Both the position numbers and the translations under genes were made by a program. Below, one piece after another: positions 8,656 to 17,363 of a DNA stretch of 64,000 bases (position 1 is its first letter; every line of letters begins with the position of its first letter). Source of the stretch: Leptospira adleri (GTDB lineage Bacteria; Spirochaetota; Leptospiria; Leptospirales; Leptospiraceae); the NCBI RefSeq assembly GCF_002811985.1, contig NZ_NPDU01000024.1, positions 4,168-68,167 on the forward strand, read 5' to 3'. The notes under the pieces were generated by a model, which was given only the letters and a program-made list of their open reading frames with translations, was not told where the DNA came from and searched no databases.

Positions 8656-9015
8656 ATGGCCTATTCTTTAGAGAAAGTTTTAAAGATAGTAATTGAGAAA
8701 GGCTATTCAATCGATTGGGAAGCTCCTTACGAGATTACAAATATACCAGAAGATCTCGGAAAGTTAGCTTCTATAGAAACTGGCTTCGCTACTTATTGGA
8801 TACGGGGCCAGGGACTTAAATCAAAAAAAATAACTCAGTTTTCATTCGGAGCCATTTCAGATCTGTATTTTATACGAACGATTTTTCCACCTTTGAAATC
8901 GAAAATTGAAGACTTTGACTCAGCGAAAATTACTTCTTCCAGAAATTCGGCATCGAACATAAAAATGAATGAGCATTCTGTTGATAACAATGAGGCTAAT
9001 CAGAATAGTCAATAG
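8656..9015 (+). CDS. Hypothetical protein, 119 residues
   Basis: Soluble, with a mixed alpha/beta N-terminal 85 residues and a polar tail rich in Asn and Ser. It starts 10 bases after the preceding gene and is likely co-transcribed. No family is recognised. Confidence 0.55.
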   Translation: MAYSLEKVLKIVIEKGYSIDWEAPYEITNIPEDLGKLASIETGFATYWIRGQGLKSKKITQFSFGAISDLYFIRTIFPPLKSKIEDFDSAKITSSRNSASNIKMNEHSVDNNEANQNSQ

Positions 9016-9042
9016 CACTTCTTAAATTTAGAGATATCCATT

Positions 9043-9366
9043 ATGATCACCACAGAAATGCTTGAAAGACTCCTTACGGTCATTAAAGAATCCGGTTTGC
9101 GTCCAAAAGCGATCTCGAAGCAGTCCAGAGTTCCATTCGCAACTATCAAAGCTTTGTTTGCTGGTGAAAGGGTGGAACTTTCAGAAGCAGCTCTTCTTAA
9201 ACTTTCGGAAGTTTTCAAAGTAGAATATCTTTGGCTTTCCCGCGGTCTCGGACCTAAAGACGAAATTCCGTTGGCTGAAAAAATTTCCCAACTTGACCGC
9301 GATACGGATTTGCTACGAAAATTAAATCGAACCCCAATCTTGAAATCCATATTGGAAGGATTCTGA
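9043..9366 (+). CDS. XRE-type helix-turn-helix regulator
   Basis: A 107-residue protein whose residues 15-65 form a lambda-repressor-like HTH (LRPKAISKQSRVPFATIKAL, then LSEAALLKLSEVFKV, followed by YLWLSRGLGP). This final WL-x-G-x-GP stretch is typical of short phage repressors of the cI type. No self-cleavage domain is present. It probably controls the cargo genes at 9497 and 10151 or its own unit. A distinct XRE protein at 11072 forms the main genetic switch. Confidence 0.8.
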   Translation: MITTEMLERLLTVIKESGLRPKAISKQSRVPFATIKALFAGERVELSEAALLKLSEVFKVEYLWLSRGLGPKDEIPLAEKISQLDRDTDLLRKLNRTPILKSILEGF

Positions 9367-9482
9367 ATTCTCCAGACGATTGAAGCGAAGAAACCGGATC
9401 CGTTCTTTAAGACCTTAACGAAAAATCACACAAACATCCGAATTCCGTAATATTCTAATTGATAATTCCAACGAATTTATGT

Positions 9483-9501
9483 GACATAATAAAATTATGT
9501 C
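9483..9501. promoter_or_regulatory. Inverted repeat overlapping the start codon of the FeeM-like gene
   Basis: GACATAAT (9483-9490), AAA, then ATTATGTC (9494-9501). The ATG at 9497 lies inside the right arm and there is no Shine-Dalgarno sequence. The repeat could act as an operator, or as an RNA hairpin that hides the start codon. Confidence 0.5.
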
Positions 9502-10120
9502 CGTAAATCCTCTCGAGTATTCCGTTCGAAAATCAAGAACTCAAATTCCCGTGAAAATCGTATCCGGGGATAGCGAGGACATCCCGCGTATAAAGGCTTT
9601 CGTAAATCGTATATTTTCTGAGGCAGGCTATTCTTCTTCTCGTTGGAAAAACATAGATTACGATGACTGGTCGACATGGTTTTTCGCTGAGGAGGAGGGA
9701 AGGATCTTATCCGCAATGAGGGTCGTAGAGAAACAGCCGGAAAATTTTCTACCTCTGGAGGTTGCAGTTCTGGATAAGACCTTGGAAAAACCGATACGTT
9801 ACGCGGTTCTTTCGGAGAACGTCGCAGATTGGAACGCAGTCGCATTTGAGTTGAGTCGAACGGGGTGGATGGCCGCAAAAAAAACATTTAGAACCGTTGC
9901 GAAGCACTGTTATGAAAAGGGATACGACGTTGTCTACGGAATGTACAACCCAAATTTGAAAGGAATAGAAAAGCTCTATTTGAGTGAAGGCGCCGTTCAT
10001 TCCGAGAGATATCCGGATTTACTTTATTTTCCGGGATTTTATTTGAACGGCAAACTATCTAAATTCCATGTGATCGAGTTGGAAAAAGAATGTTTACAAA
10101 AAATTGCCTCGAAAATGTAG
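9497..10120 (+). CDS. FeeM-like N-acyl amino acid synthase / GNAT-type acyltransferase
   Basis: A 207-residue protein resembling the FeeM and autoinducer-synthase branch of the GNAT fold. Features are RIKAFVNRIFSEAGY near residue 35, a WSTWFFAEEEGRILSAMRVV strand-turn-strand near residues 60-75, LPLEVAVL near 90 and the ELSRTGW motif near residue 122. Members transfer an acyl chain from acyl-ACP to an amino acid. Here it could alter lipid-linked signalling of the lysogen. It stands alone with its own control region and an inverted repeat over the start codon. The family call is by pattern; the substrate is unknown. Confidence 0.65.
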   Translation: MSVNPLEYSVRKSRTQIPVKIVSGDSEDIPRIKAFVNRIFSEAGYSSSRWKNIDYDDWSTWFFAEEEGRILSAMRVVEKQPENFLPLEVAVLDKTLEKPIRYAVLSENVADWNAVAFELSRTGWMAAKKTFRTVAKHCYEKGYDVVYGMYNPNLKGIEKLYLSEGAVHSERYPDLLYFPGFYLNGKLSKFHVIELEKECLQKIASKM

Positions 10121-10150
10121 TATTTATGCAGTATTGAGTATACATTTTTC

Positions 10151-11053
10151 ATGCAAGTAACAAACATATTTAGCGTTTCGGTTGGGTTGTTCATTGTTCT
10201 TTTAGGTTTTTATGTTCGGAATGTAGGGTCAGGAAAGATTGCTCAAAAGCATTTTTTCCAATTATCCTTGGCTTTGTCAGTTTGGATGTTCTGTCACGGA
10301 TTTCGTATTCTCTTACCAGAATTTCTCCGCGAACTTGCGTTAAACTGGACGTTGATTCCAATCTTATTTGTACCGCATTCACTCTTCCAAATAGTTCGTT
10401 TGATTTTTCGCCCGGAGCTAAAGATCGGTTCGACGATTTCTCAAATACATTTATTTGGCTTCATTTATATGATAGGCTCAGTGTTTCTGTGTAATGCAGT
10501 AGAAATAAAAGATCCAGAACGATTCACATATCGGCCTACGATAAATTATCACGCAATAATCCTTTATGAATTCACATATATCTCTTTTTCTTGTGCAGTC
10601 TTAGTTAGGTCGGTGTTTCGATTTTCCGGTGACTTACGGATACGGGCATTCCTTCTTTCAGCAGGAACCATCATGGCTTTATTATTCACAATTTTTTGTG
10701 TTTGGATAATGCCTCTTTTCGGATATTTTTGGGCTTCAAAGTCGGCGTTCGGATTCATCCCTTTCTTTTTATTTTGGGCGGTTGCAGTACTTCATTACGA
10801 TACGTTTGAAATTCGAGAAAGAATTCTAGAGGGGGAGCGCACTCCGATTTTGTCTCGGTATTCTTCTAGTATAATGATGACGCTGTATAACGTATTGGAT
10901 CCGGCAGGGTATAATCTAAAGTTAGCAGAAAGCAAGATTGCGGTAACCGCGGGAATACTTCTAGAGAATAATTATTTAAGTGAATCTTTAAATATGAATG
11001 TCAGGGCAAGATCAAAAAAACTATACGATAAATTTAAACATCGATTGAAGTAA
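10151..11053 (+). CDS. Polytopic membrane protein with 7TM sensor-like N-terminus
   Basis: A 300-residue protein with about seven hydrophobic segments over residues 5-218, beginning with FSVSVGLFIVLLGFYV. The layout recalls the 7TM module found at the N-terminus of some histidine kinases. A cytoplasmic tail of about 80 residues follows, and it has no kinase motifs. The gene lies 30 bases after the FeeM-like gene in the same direction. A sensor for the neighbouring enzyme's product is a possible reading, but nothing in the sequence proves it. It ends head-on against the repressor gene at 11072. Confidence 0.65.
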   Translation: MQVTNIFSVSVGLFIVLLGFYVRNVGSGKIAQKHFFQLSLALSVWMFCHGFRILLPEFLRELALNWTLIPILFVPHSLFQIVRLIFRPELKIGSTISQIHLFGFIYMIGSVFLCNAVEIKDPERFTYRPTINYHAIILYEFTYISFSCAVLVRSVFRFSGDLRIRAFLLSAGTIMALLFTIFCVWIMPLFGYFWASKSAFGFIPFFLFWAVAVLHYDTFEIRERILEGERTPILSRYSSSIMMTLYNVLDPAGYNLKLAESKIAVTAGILLENNYLSESLNMNVRARSKKLYDKFKHRLK

Positions 11054-11071
11054 AAGGTAAAAAATTTCTTA

Positions 11072-11470
11072 TTAATTTTTCATTCGATTTCGCATTAAGT
11101 TGAGAAAAATCGAACGACTCTCAGGGGTCAGTTCGAAATATTCCATCACGAATTCCCGAGCTCCCTCTGTATTTCTAATTTTTCTTTGAAAGTTTTCTTC
11201 TTCTTCCATTTTCCTAAACATCTCTTCCTTTCCAGGAGGAGAGTATTTCATCGGACCTTCTCCTTTAAAAGTCCACTCTTCTAAATATCCAAATTCAAAC
11301 TTTATAAGTTTAGATAACGTTAGAGAAGGTTTCCTCGCTCCGGATAAGAGATGAGATACTTGACCCTTCGTGATCCCGAGCCGATCAGCGAATTCGTTTT
11401 TCGCCAATCCGCTTGAGTCCAAAATCTCTTGAATTCTGTATTTTGAATCTTTAAATTTATCTGTTGACAA
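11072..11470 (-). CDS. XRE-family phage repressor (cI-like)
   Basis: A 132-residue protein with an N-terminal lambda-type HTH (residues 10-60: LAKNEFADRLGITKGQVSHL, then SLTLSKLIKFEFG, ending GEGPM) and a C-terminal helical region for oligomerisation. It lacks an S24 peptidase domain, so induction cannot be by direct self-cleavage. The start codon is TTG at 11470; no ribosome site precedes it and the promoter is very close, so the message may be leaderless, as for many cI genes. It is divergent from a cro-like gene across a palindromic operator. Confidence 0.8.
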   Translation of the reverse strand: MSTDKFKDSKYRIQEILDSSGLAKNEFADRLGITKGQVSHLLSGARKPSLTLSKLIKFEFGYLEEWTFKGEGPMKYSPPGKEEMFRKMEEEENFQRKIRNTEGAREFVMEYFELTPESRSIFLNLMRNRMKN

Positions 11471-11491
11471 TGTAAATTTTATGCTTGACTA

Positions 11492-11508
11492 GGTTTACAT
11501 TGTAAACC
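11492..11508. promoter_or_regulatory. Palindromic operator of the lysogeny switch
   Basis: GGTTTACA-T-TGTAAACC is a perfect 17-base palindrome between the divergent repressor and cro-like genes. A related half-site (ACAATGTAAA) lies at about 11467-11476 beside the repressor start. Confidence 0.7.
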
Positions 11509-11556
11509 AGTGTATTTCTGACGCCGACACCGACGACATTGTAGAAGGAACGATTG

Positions 11557-11805
11557 ATGAAAGGTAATAAATTGCAACAAGGAAAATGGCCGAAGGGAGT
11601 TATGTCGCCAGAAGAAATTGATGAAAAACTTAAAGTCCTGGGTTTGGGTTATATGGATTTAAAACTTCGAATCGCGGGCGTTTCCTACGACACGGTGCGG
11701 CATACTATCAAAGGAAGATCTAACAACGATCAGGTGCTTCAATATTTGAAGGATCTCGGGATAAATCACGGCCGGACGCCGAGCAAGTATAAAAGAGCAT
11801 CTTGA
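11557..11805 (+). CDS. Small Cro-like DNA-binding protein, first early gene
   Basis: An 82-residue basic protein with a HTH-like segment (LGLGYMDLKLRIAGVSYDTV, then RHTIKGRSNNDQVLQYLKDL). The ATG at 11557 has an AAGGAA box 9 bases upstream, so it is preferred over the TTG at 11554. Position opposite the repressor makes it the likely Cro counterpart that opens the lytic programme. Weak family match. Confidence 0.65.
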   Translation: MKGNKLQQGKWPKGVMSPEEIDEKLKVLGLGYMDLKLRIAGVSYDTVRHTIKGRSNNDQVLQYLKDLGINHGRTPSKYKRAS

Positions 11806-11818
11806 AAAAGTAAATCCA

Positions 11819-12241
11819 ATGGAAAAGATCGAAATACAAGAACTTTTGCGGATGTACGTCGAGGGAAATACGTTACGAGAAATTGCAAAGATTACCAATC
11901 AATCTGAAACAAAACTAATAAAAAAATACTCTGAACATGGATTCAAGGTTTCGGATCTTAAGAAACTTAGAGTAACAACACGAATGAATTATTTGTCGGA
12001 AAAAATCGGAAAAGAGCCTTTAAGCAGAGCTGAATACAAGTTCTTGAATCGAAAGGGATATAGCATTTATAAAAAACGATCGGACGTGAATTCATATTAT
12101 TCCGAGCAGGTTCTTGTTCTCCTTACGAAAGAAGAACGTGAGTTTGTAGAAGAACAAGGAGCAAAAACAAAGGAAGGAATGTCATCTTTCGTTAGGAATC
12201 TTATAAAATCTGAAATGAGAATATCAAAGCTAACAGCATAG
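11819..12241 (+). CDS. Helix-turn-helix protein, early regulator candidate
   Basis: A 140-residue protein. Residues 5-45 (LLRMYVEGNTLREIAKIT, then LIKKYSEHGF) look like a resolvase/Mor-type HTH, and the C-terminal part (LLTKEEREFVEEQ, then SSFVRNLIKSEM) looks like the RHH/MobC-type segment seen in plasmid proteins. It lies 13 bases after the cro-like gene. Perhaps an early activator; not recognised with confidence. Confidence 0.6.
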   Translation: MEKIEIQELLRMYVEGNTLREIAKITNQSETKLIKKYSEHGFKVSDLKKLRVTTRMNYLSEKIGKEPLSRAEYKFLNRKGYSIYKKRSDVNSYYSEQVLVLLTKEEREFVEEQGAKTKEGMSSFVRNLIKSEMRISKLTA

Positions 12242-12302
12242 AAAAAAAGCAATGTGACCGTTTGAGATATTTTATCAATCAAGTAAGGTCGCAAAATAAA
12301 GA

Positions 12303-12359
12303 AGCCCCGTTCCCGCTGGAACGGAAACGAGGCTGGAGAAAAGGCCATGATGCCCTTTT
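12303..12359 (+). terminator. Two hairpins, possible terminator or attenuator
   Basis: CCGTTCC (12307-12313) pairs with GGAACGG (12318-12324) inside an AGCC/GGCT outer stem (12303-12334). A second hairpin, AAAAGG (12339-12344) with CCTTTT (12354-12359), ends in a T-run. This separates the regulators from the rest of the early operon and could be an antitermination point. Confidence 0.45.
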
Positions 12360-12403
12360 GGATCATGAGCCTGAGTTTTAGAAAAAAAGTAAAGGAGAAA
12401 ACC

Positions 12404-12682
12404 ATGAACCAAAATTTTAGGACAATAAGCGCAGGAGATGAATTAAGAAAATTTCCTGTAACCGGATCGGCTTCCGATTTTAGCGACATTTCATTTTCTG
12501 AAGCCTTCGCCAGAGCAGTAGAGGGTGATTGCCATGTTCGGATATTCTCGATATCGGACCTTTATGAGAATCTTGTAGATCACGTTGAATCCCCGGAAGA
12601 TTGCGTAAAAATAATCGCGGAACTTGGATACGGGATGAGCGGGCTTCTAAAATATTTAGAAGAGAAGGGCGTAGTACTATGA
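12404..12682 (+). CDS. Hypothetical early protein, 92 residues
   Basis: The ATG at 12404 has a clear AAAGGAG box; longer starts upstream lack one. Acidic and soluble; no known motif. Its stop overlaps the next start by 4 bases (ATGA), as throughout this operon. Confidence 0.65.
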   Translation: MNQNFRTISAGDELRKFPVTGSASDFSDISFSEAFARAVEGDCHVRIFSISDLYENLVDHVESPEDCVKIIAELGYGMSGLLKYLEEKGVVL

Positions 12683-12969
12683 ATGCAGATCTGCAAATGA
12701 AACCACTCCGAAAATTGATGCTCAATCGTAATCCTTTGGATTTTCCGGAATTTACCGAAGCGGAATCGACTCCTGAAATTCGGAAGTCCTTAAAAAAACT
12801 GAATCGAAATGCTATGAAACCAATCAGATCAATCGGAGTTCTCCGAAATCTCTGGAATCGTTTCCGCGAGATCCTCAATGAGAATCGGAAATTAAAAAAA
12901 GAAGTCTTGGATTTGAAAGCAAAGATTTCCGATATCAGGTCTTCTTACAATTTTACGGTGGAGGCATAA
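12679..12969 (+). CDS. Hypothetical early protein with coiled-coil tail, 96 residues
   Basis: Basic N-terminus, then a leucine-rich helical tail (residues 55-85: LWNRFREILNENRKLKKEVL) that should form a coiled coil. It sits directly before the putative recombination gene and may be its partner. Family unknown. Confidence 0.6.
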   Translation: MNADLQMKPLRKLMLNRNPLDFPEFTEAESTPEIRKSLKKLNRNAMKPIRSIGVLRNLWNRFREILNENRKLKKEVLDLKAKISDIRSSYNFTVEA

Positions 12970-12970
12970 G

Positions 12971-13834
12971 ATGAGTGTTACAGATAAAATTTCAGATCTC
13001 GTTTTGGCGAACGGTGCCATTAACCCGATGGCTTACAAAAACAATCACAAAGATAAACTGGCCGCGTTGAGAACATTATTTCCACCGGAGGATTATAACG
13101 TAGTATTGTTCTCAGAATTTTTGATGAGTCATTTACCGGCCGGTGTTTCTCTCGTGCCACAAATCATAGAAGTCTCCGAAAATGATGTCTATGACGAAGT
13201 AACTGGATTAGAAATTGGCATAGCAAAAGATCATGCGATGTTGAAAGTCGAAAAAATTATTTCATTAGGTCAAGCGACAGGAATAAAATTGGAAAGAGTT
13301 GGAAGGGAAGAGATAGAAATCAATGGATTAAAACACTTAGAAATAACCTACGTTGCTTCCATGATTCTACCCAATGGAGTAAAAATAAACACTCCACCGA
13401 TTCCTAAAGCGTTACCCATGATGACTAAACATGGTAAGCAGCAAGCCCATCTAAACGAGAGTGTTGACAAGAAAGCGCAACGGAACGCGATAAAGTATCT
13501 GCTTAACTTACCAACTCAAATGCTAAAATCCCAAGCATTGAAAATGTGGGTATGTCTCAAACCTGTTTTTGCGGAAGGAGCTCCGGTGGATAAAACAGTG
13601 ACCGGTTCCGCGACTGCCGCGGCAGATGCGCTTTATGGAGAAAATACTAAGTCAATCAATCTCGGGCCATCTCAGGAATCGATTCTTGAGAAATTGGAAA
13701 ACTGCAAAACTCAAGAAGACGTCCAGTCTCTATCCTCGACGTTCTCGCAAAAAGATTTTGATCAGGTTACGTTCGAAGGTCTCCGCGCAATTTTGGGAAG
13801 AAAATGGAAAGAACTCGGAGCGAGAAAGCAATGA
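12971..13834 (+). CDS. Early protein, possible phage recombination (annealing) protein
   Basis: A 287-residue protein with an alpha/beta core at residues 30-200 and a C-terminal helical tail (SILEKLENCKTQEDVQSL). Segments such as ESVDKKAQRNAIKYLLNL near residue 165 and the tail recall single-strand annealing proteins of the RecT/Bet/Erf type, but I cannot assign a family. The stop is coupled to the SbcD gene, and phage annealing proteins are often encoded beside nucleases. The role is inferred mainly from context. Confidence 0.45.
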   Translation: MSVTDKISDLVLANGAINPMAYKNNHKDKLAALRTLFPPEDYNVVLFSEFLMSHLPAGVSLVPQIIEVSENDVYDEVTGLEIGIAKDHAMLKVEKIISLGQATGIKLERVGREEIEINGLKHLEITYVASMILPNGVKINTPPIPKALPMMTKHGKQQAHLNESVDKKAQRNAIKYLLNLPTQMLKSQALKMWVCLKPVFAEGAPVDKTVTGSATAAADALYGENTKSINLGPSQESILEKLENCKTQEDVQSLSSTFSQKDFDQVTFEGLRAILGRKWKELGARKQ

Positions 13835-14982
13835 TCGTAGGACAAATAGCAGACATTCATCTCCGCGGTGGCGAAGGTACGGAAGAGGCGGTGGCTCTGA
13901 TGAAAGCCGCCGGTATCTTTATCGAAAAAGGGTGCAAGATCGTTTGTGTCAACGGGGATATCTTCGAGGATGTTTCCGACCCTGAGCAAAGGCTTGTTTT
14001 CAGAATCTTCCTCGATACCCTTCATAGTGCGGGAATCACGACAATTATCCTACGAGGAAATCACGACAAACCAAAGGATTTAAGATCGTTCAAGGATAAA
14101 CTGAATCCTCTTTGTTACGAATTTGATAAGCCGGGTCACATAGTTCTTCCGGATTCGCTTGAAAGAATTCAGGTCTTCGCGCTTCCGCATTTCGGCGCCG
14201 GAGCGCTCGCGCTCCAAAATCAATCGATTGAGGATTTCCATTCAAAGGGAAACAACCTGATCGTAGATTTACTTGAAGATTGGTTTCAAAAAATTCGAAA
14301 CTATTCCGGACCCTCTCTGGTTTTATTCCACGGGACAGTTTCAGGTGCAGTACTAGATAACAAGAGAATCCCCAGAAACAATGGTATGTTTCTTCCTCAG
14401 ACGATCCTGGATTCATTCGGTTGTCCGGTGGTTGGTGGACACTATCATTTTTGCCAGAAGATCGGTAAATGGATTTGGTATTCTGGATCAACGACCCGAC
14501 AAACCTGGGGAGAGGCGGAAGACGATAAAGGGATTCTTATTTGGGAAATCGAAGAAGGATCTTGGCGACTAGAACCTGATTTCATTTCCCTGAATCCGGC
14601 CCCGATGCGAACCGTGAACCTCAACTGGGATGGTGAAAACCTTATCGATAAGGAATCCGGAAAAATTCTGGAACCGTCGGAATTCAAAGGAAAGATCCGG
14701 ATACGTCTTGATGTTCCGGAATCGCTTTCTCATTCAGTTCCGAAAAAACTCGAATCATTTTTCCCCAATGCAACAGAGTTGAAACCTGAAAGGAACACCA
14801 TTTCAACTGTCGCGGTTCGGTCGGAAGAAATCGGATCCGTCGAGTCTATTGAAGACGGAGTTATCGTATATTTCCGGGCAAAAAATAAACCAGAAAGTGA
14901 GATCCATGGGTTATTGGAAGAATATCGGATGGGGTATTTTGAAATGACTGAAGGGTTGAGAATAGAGGAAAGCGTTTTATGA
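13831..14982 (+). CDS. sbcD: SbcD/Mre11-type metallophosphoesterase nuclease
   Basis: A 383-residue protein from the ATG at 13831, which overlaps the previous stop. The metallophosphoesterase motifs are intact: D8-x-H10 (ADIHL), G-D43 (NGDIFED), GNHD at residues 76-79, a later His in LVLFHG, and GHYH near residue 205. With the Rad50-like partner encoded next it would form an ATP-regulated DNA end-processing nuclease. T4 (gp47/46) and T5 (D12/D13) carry the same pair for recombination-dependent replication. Confidence 0.9.
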   Translation: MIVGQIADIHLRGGEGTEEAVALMKAAGIFIEKGCKIVCVNGDIFEDVSDPEQRLVFRIFLDTLHSAGITTIILRGNHDKPKDLRSFKDKLNPLCYEFDKPGHIVLPDSLERIQVFALPHFGAGALALQNQSIEDFHSKGNNLIVDLLEDWFQKIRNYSGPSLVLFHGTVSGAVLDNKRIPRNNGMFLPQTILDSFGCPVVGGHYHFCQKIGKWIWYSGSTTRQTWGEAEDDKGILIWEIEEGSWRLEPDFISLNPAPMRTVNLNWDGENLIDKESGKILEPSEFKGKIRIRLDVPESLSHSVPKKLESFFPNATELKPERNTISTVAVRSEEIGSVESIEDGVIVYFRAKNKPESEIHGLLEEYRMGYFEMTEGLRIEESVL

Positions 14983-17363
14983 TCATCGAAGCACTAAAAA
15001 CAAAGGGGATGATTGCTTTCCCTGAAGAAACTGATTTTAGAATCCCTAATCTTAAGAAAATCGCGATCGTAGGAAGAACCGGTGCGGGAAAATCCTCATT
15101 GATGGATACGCTCTTCATGTCCTGGTTTGGGAAAACTCCCCTGCGCGAATCCGCTTCCGGCCGGGATGAAGGCGCGATTTACGATTGTTTTATCGCTCGT
15201 GATTCATTTGTCGAATCGACAGTTTCGATGAACGGCCACACGATCCACGCTAAACGACTAATCGATCCGGTATCCAGAAAACAAATACCGTATCTCTATA
15301 TTGATGGGAAAGCGGTTTCAGAAGGAAAAATAAAGGACTTCAACGATAAACTCTTTGAAGTAACAAAAATCACCGAAAGAGTGTTTTTATCCGCAATCTA
15401 CCATGCCCAAACCGGAAAAGGTAGACTTACTGGGTTAGACCAAAAAGATGTTCGCGAACTTTTCGATGACCTTCTAAATTTTAGTGAATACGACAAACAA
15501 TTTTCATTCTTTGATACGAAGCGAACAAAAGTATCTAAGGAATTAGAAGGAATAAAGTCTGGTATTCAAATGATTTCCAATTCCGAATCATCCGTTGATC
15601 TCCGAAAAGAATTGGATACGAAACAAGAAATCTTAAACGCAAAGATAAAGGAAATCGAAAAGGTAACTCAAGATTCGAATGAGAAAAGACAAAGGTTAGC
15701 GGACCTAAGAGCAAATTTCAAAGACATATCCGAATTAAAGGACAAACTGGAAGCGATTCGGAAAGAAATTGCTTCAGACGTTTCTTCAATCGAAGGATTC
15801 GAGAAAAAAATTGAAGCAAATAAAACTCAACTGCTTGCTCGATCCAGAGAAATCAGAGAAGCAGAGTTGAATCAAAAGGAATGGGAAAAGAAGGAGAGAG
15901 AAATACTTCCTAAAAAAGAGCGAGCAAAGAAAAGTCTTGAAGATCAGGAAAAGTTTGTAGAAGAAAAAGAAAATGAGCTCTCATCAAAAAAAACAAAACT
16001 TGAAAATGAAATTTCTCCTCAAGAGAAAGAAAACAAAATTCAATCTGAGATAAGAACAAAACTACAGGTAGAAAAAGCCGGTCTTGCTTCTAAAATCAAG
16101 GAAACTCAATCAAAAACAAGGCTTCTTAGCGAAGTCCCTTGCCGCGGGAAAATTATCGAAGGTATTGATCTCCCGGAAGCCTGCCCGCTACTTAAAGATG
16201 CAAGGGTGTCTCAAGCGGAACTCCCTCCGCTTTTAACAAAATTAGAAGAGCTCGAAAATCAAATCTCGGATATTAAGATCGATGAGGAATTCATTTCGAT
16301 TCGAAAATCGGAGATCAAACAGATCGAAGATGAACTTCTTAATCTTAAATCAATTCCGGAATTTCTGCTCGCGAAAAGCACCTACTCTGATTTAGAAAAA
16401 GAATTGGAATCGCTTCAAGCAAAGTTGAAAGATTCCACACATACTGATTTGGTAAAATTGATTCCATATTTAGAAACCGCGGAAGAAAAAATTGAGGACT
16501 ACAAAAAAAGCATCCAGCAACTAAAAGAATCAAATTCTAGAAAAGATATTCTCAAATCAGAAACCGAAATTCTTATAAACGCGAAATCGGACGAGGAGAC
16601 AGCAATCACAAATGCGGAAAAAGAACTCAAAGATTCCGAAGAACTTCTCACGCCGTTGCAGGAATCTAAATCTGAGATAGAAAAGGAAATCGGTTCTCAT
16701 TCTGCTAAACTAGAAATCGCATTAAAAAATGAGAAAAGAGTTTCAGATCTCAATGAAGAAAGAATTTCAAAAGAAACCCAACTCGGAAAATTGCGATCCA
16801 TTTGTGAGGCACTTGGTCCAAAAGGAGCCCGCGCCTTGATGGTCGACGCTGCCGGTCCCGAAATATCTTCGGCAATCAATTCGATTCTCGCGGAATCTTT
16901 CCCCGGAGTATTTCAAATCAAAATCAATACTTTAAGAGAAAACGCGACCGGGAATTCTAAAGAGGATTTTTCAGTTACAGTATTGGATAACCGGACCGGT
17001 ATCGAATCCTTAATTAAAAATAAATCTGGCGGAGAAGGGAACATTCTCAATGAAGCGATTTCATTAGGAGTGGCGGTATATAAACGGAACAAATTTGGAG
17101 CGGATATTCAAACGCTGCTTCGGGATGAATCCGACGGAGGATTAGATTCCGATACCGTTTTCCAATACCAAAAAATGCTAGATCGAGCGATTGAAGAAGG
17201 TCGATTCAAACAAGTGATTTTTATTACTCACAAGAAGGCGATTCAAGAACTTGCGGATCGAATTTTTGAAGTTAAAAATGGAAAAATTTACGATCTATCC
17301 TTTGGGTCCGAAGAATTTGAGGCCGAGGATGAGTTGCTTGAGGTGGACTATGAAGTCGTTTAA
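14979..17363 (+). CDS. sbcC: SbcC/Rad50-type SMC-like ATPase
   Basis: A 794-residue ATPase. Walker A is GRTGAGKS at residues 32-39; two long coiled coils (about 190-400 and 430-590) flank a hook with VPCRGK and EACPLL. Signature motif is KSGGEG near 684, Walker B is QTLLRDESDGGLD near 712 with its Asp-Glu, and ITHK is the H-loop. The hook lacks the usual CxxC and instead has two Cys about 16 residues apart. Walker B has an Arg before DE where hydrophobics are usual. Partner of the SbcD protein (4-base overlap). Confidence 0.9.
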   Translation: MIIEALKTKGMIAFPEETDFRIPNLKKIAIVGRTGAGKSSLMDTLFMSWFGKTPLRESASGRDEGAIYDCFIARDSFVESTVSMNGHTIHAKRLIDPVSRKQIPYLYIDGKAVSEGKIKDFNDKLFEVTKITERVFLSAIYHAQTGKGRLTGLDQKDVRELFDDLLNFSEYDKQFSFFDTKRTKVSKELEGIKSGIQMISNSESSVDLRKELDTKQEILNAKIKEIEKVTQDSNEKRQRLADLRANFKDISELKDKLEAIRKEIASDVSSIEGFEKKIEANKTQLLARSREIREAELNQKEWEKKEREILPKKERAKKSLEDQEKFVEEKENELSSKKTKLENEISPQEKENKIQSEIRTKLQVEKAGLASKIKETQSKTRLLSEVPCRGKIIEGIDLPEACPLLKDARVSQAELPPLLTKLEELENQISDIKIDEEFISIRKSEIKQIEDELLNLKSIPEFLLAKSTYSDLEKELESLQAKLKDSTHTDLVKLIPYLETAEEKIEDYKKSIQQLKESNSRKDILKSETEILINAKSDEETAITNAEKELKDSEELLTPLQESKSEIEKEIGSHSAKLEIALKNEKRVSDLNEERISKETQLGKLRSICEALGPKGARALMVDAAGPEISSAINSILAESFPGVFQIKINTLRENATGNSKEDFSVTVLDNRTGIESLIKNKSGGEGNILNEAISLGVAVYKRNKFGADIQTLLRDESDGGLDSDTVFQYQKMLDRAIEEGRFKQVIFITHKKAIQELADRIFEVKNGKIYDLSFGSEEFEAEDELLEVDYEVV

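Noticed and set aside
13626..13985. 119-codon plus-strand ORF over the junction of the putative recombination gene and sbcD
   Set aside because: Arg/Ser-rich frame across two well-coupled genes, with no independent support.
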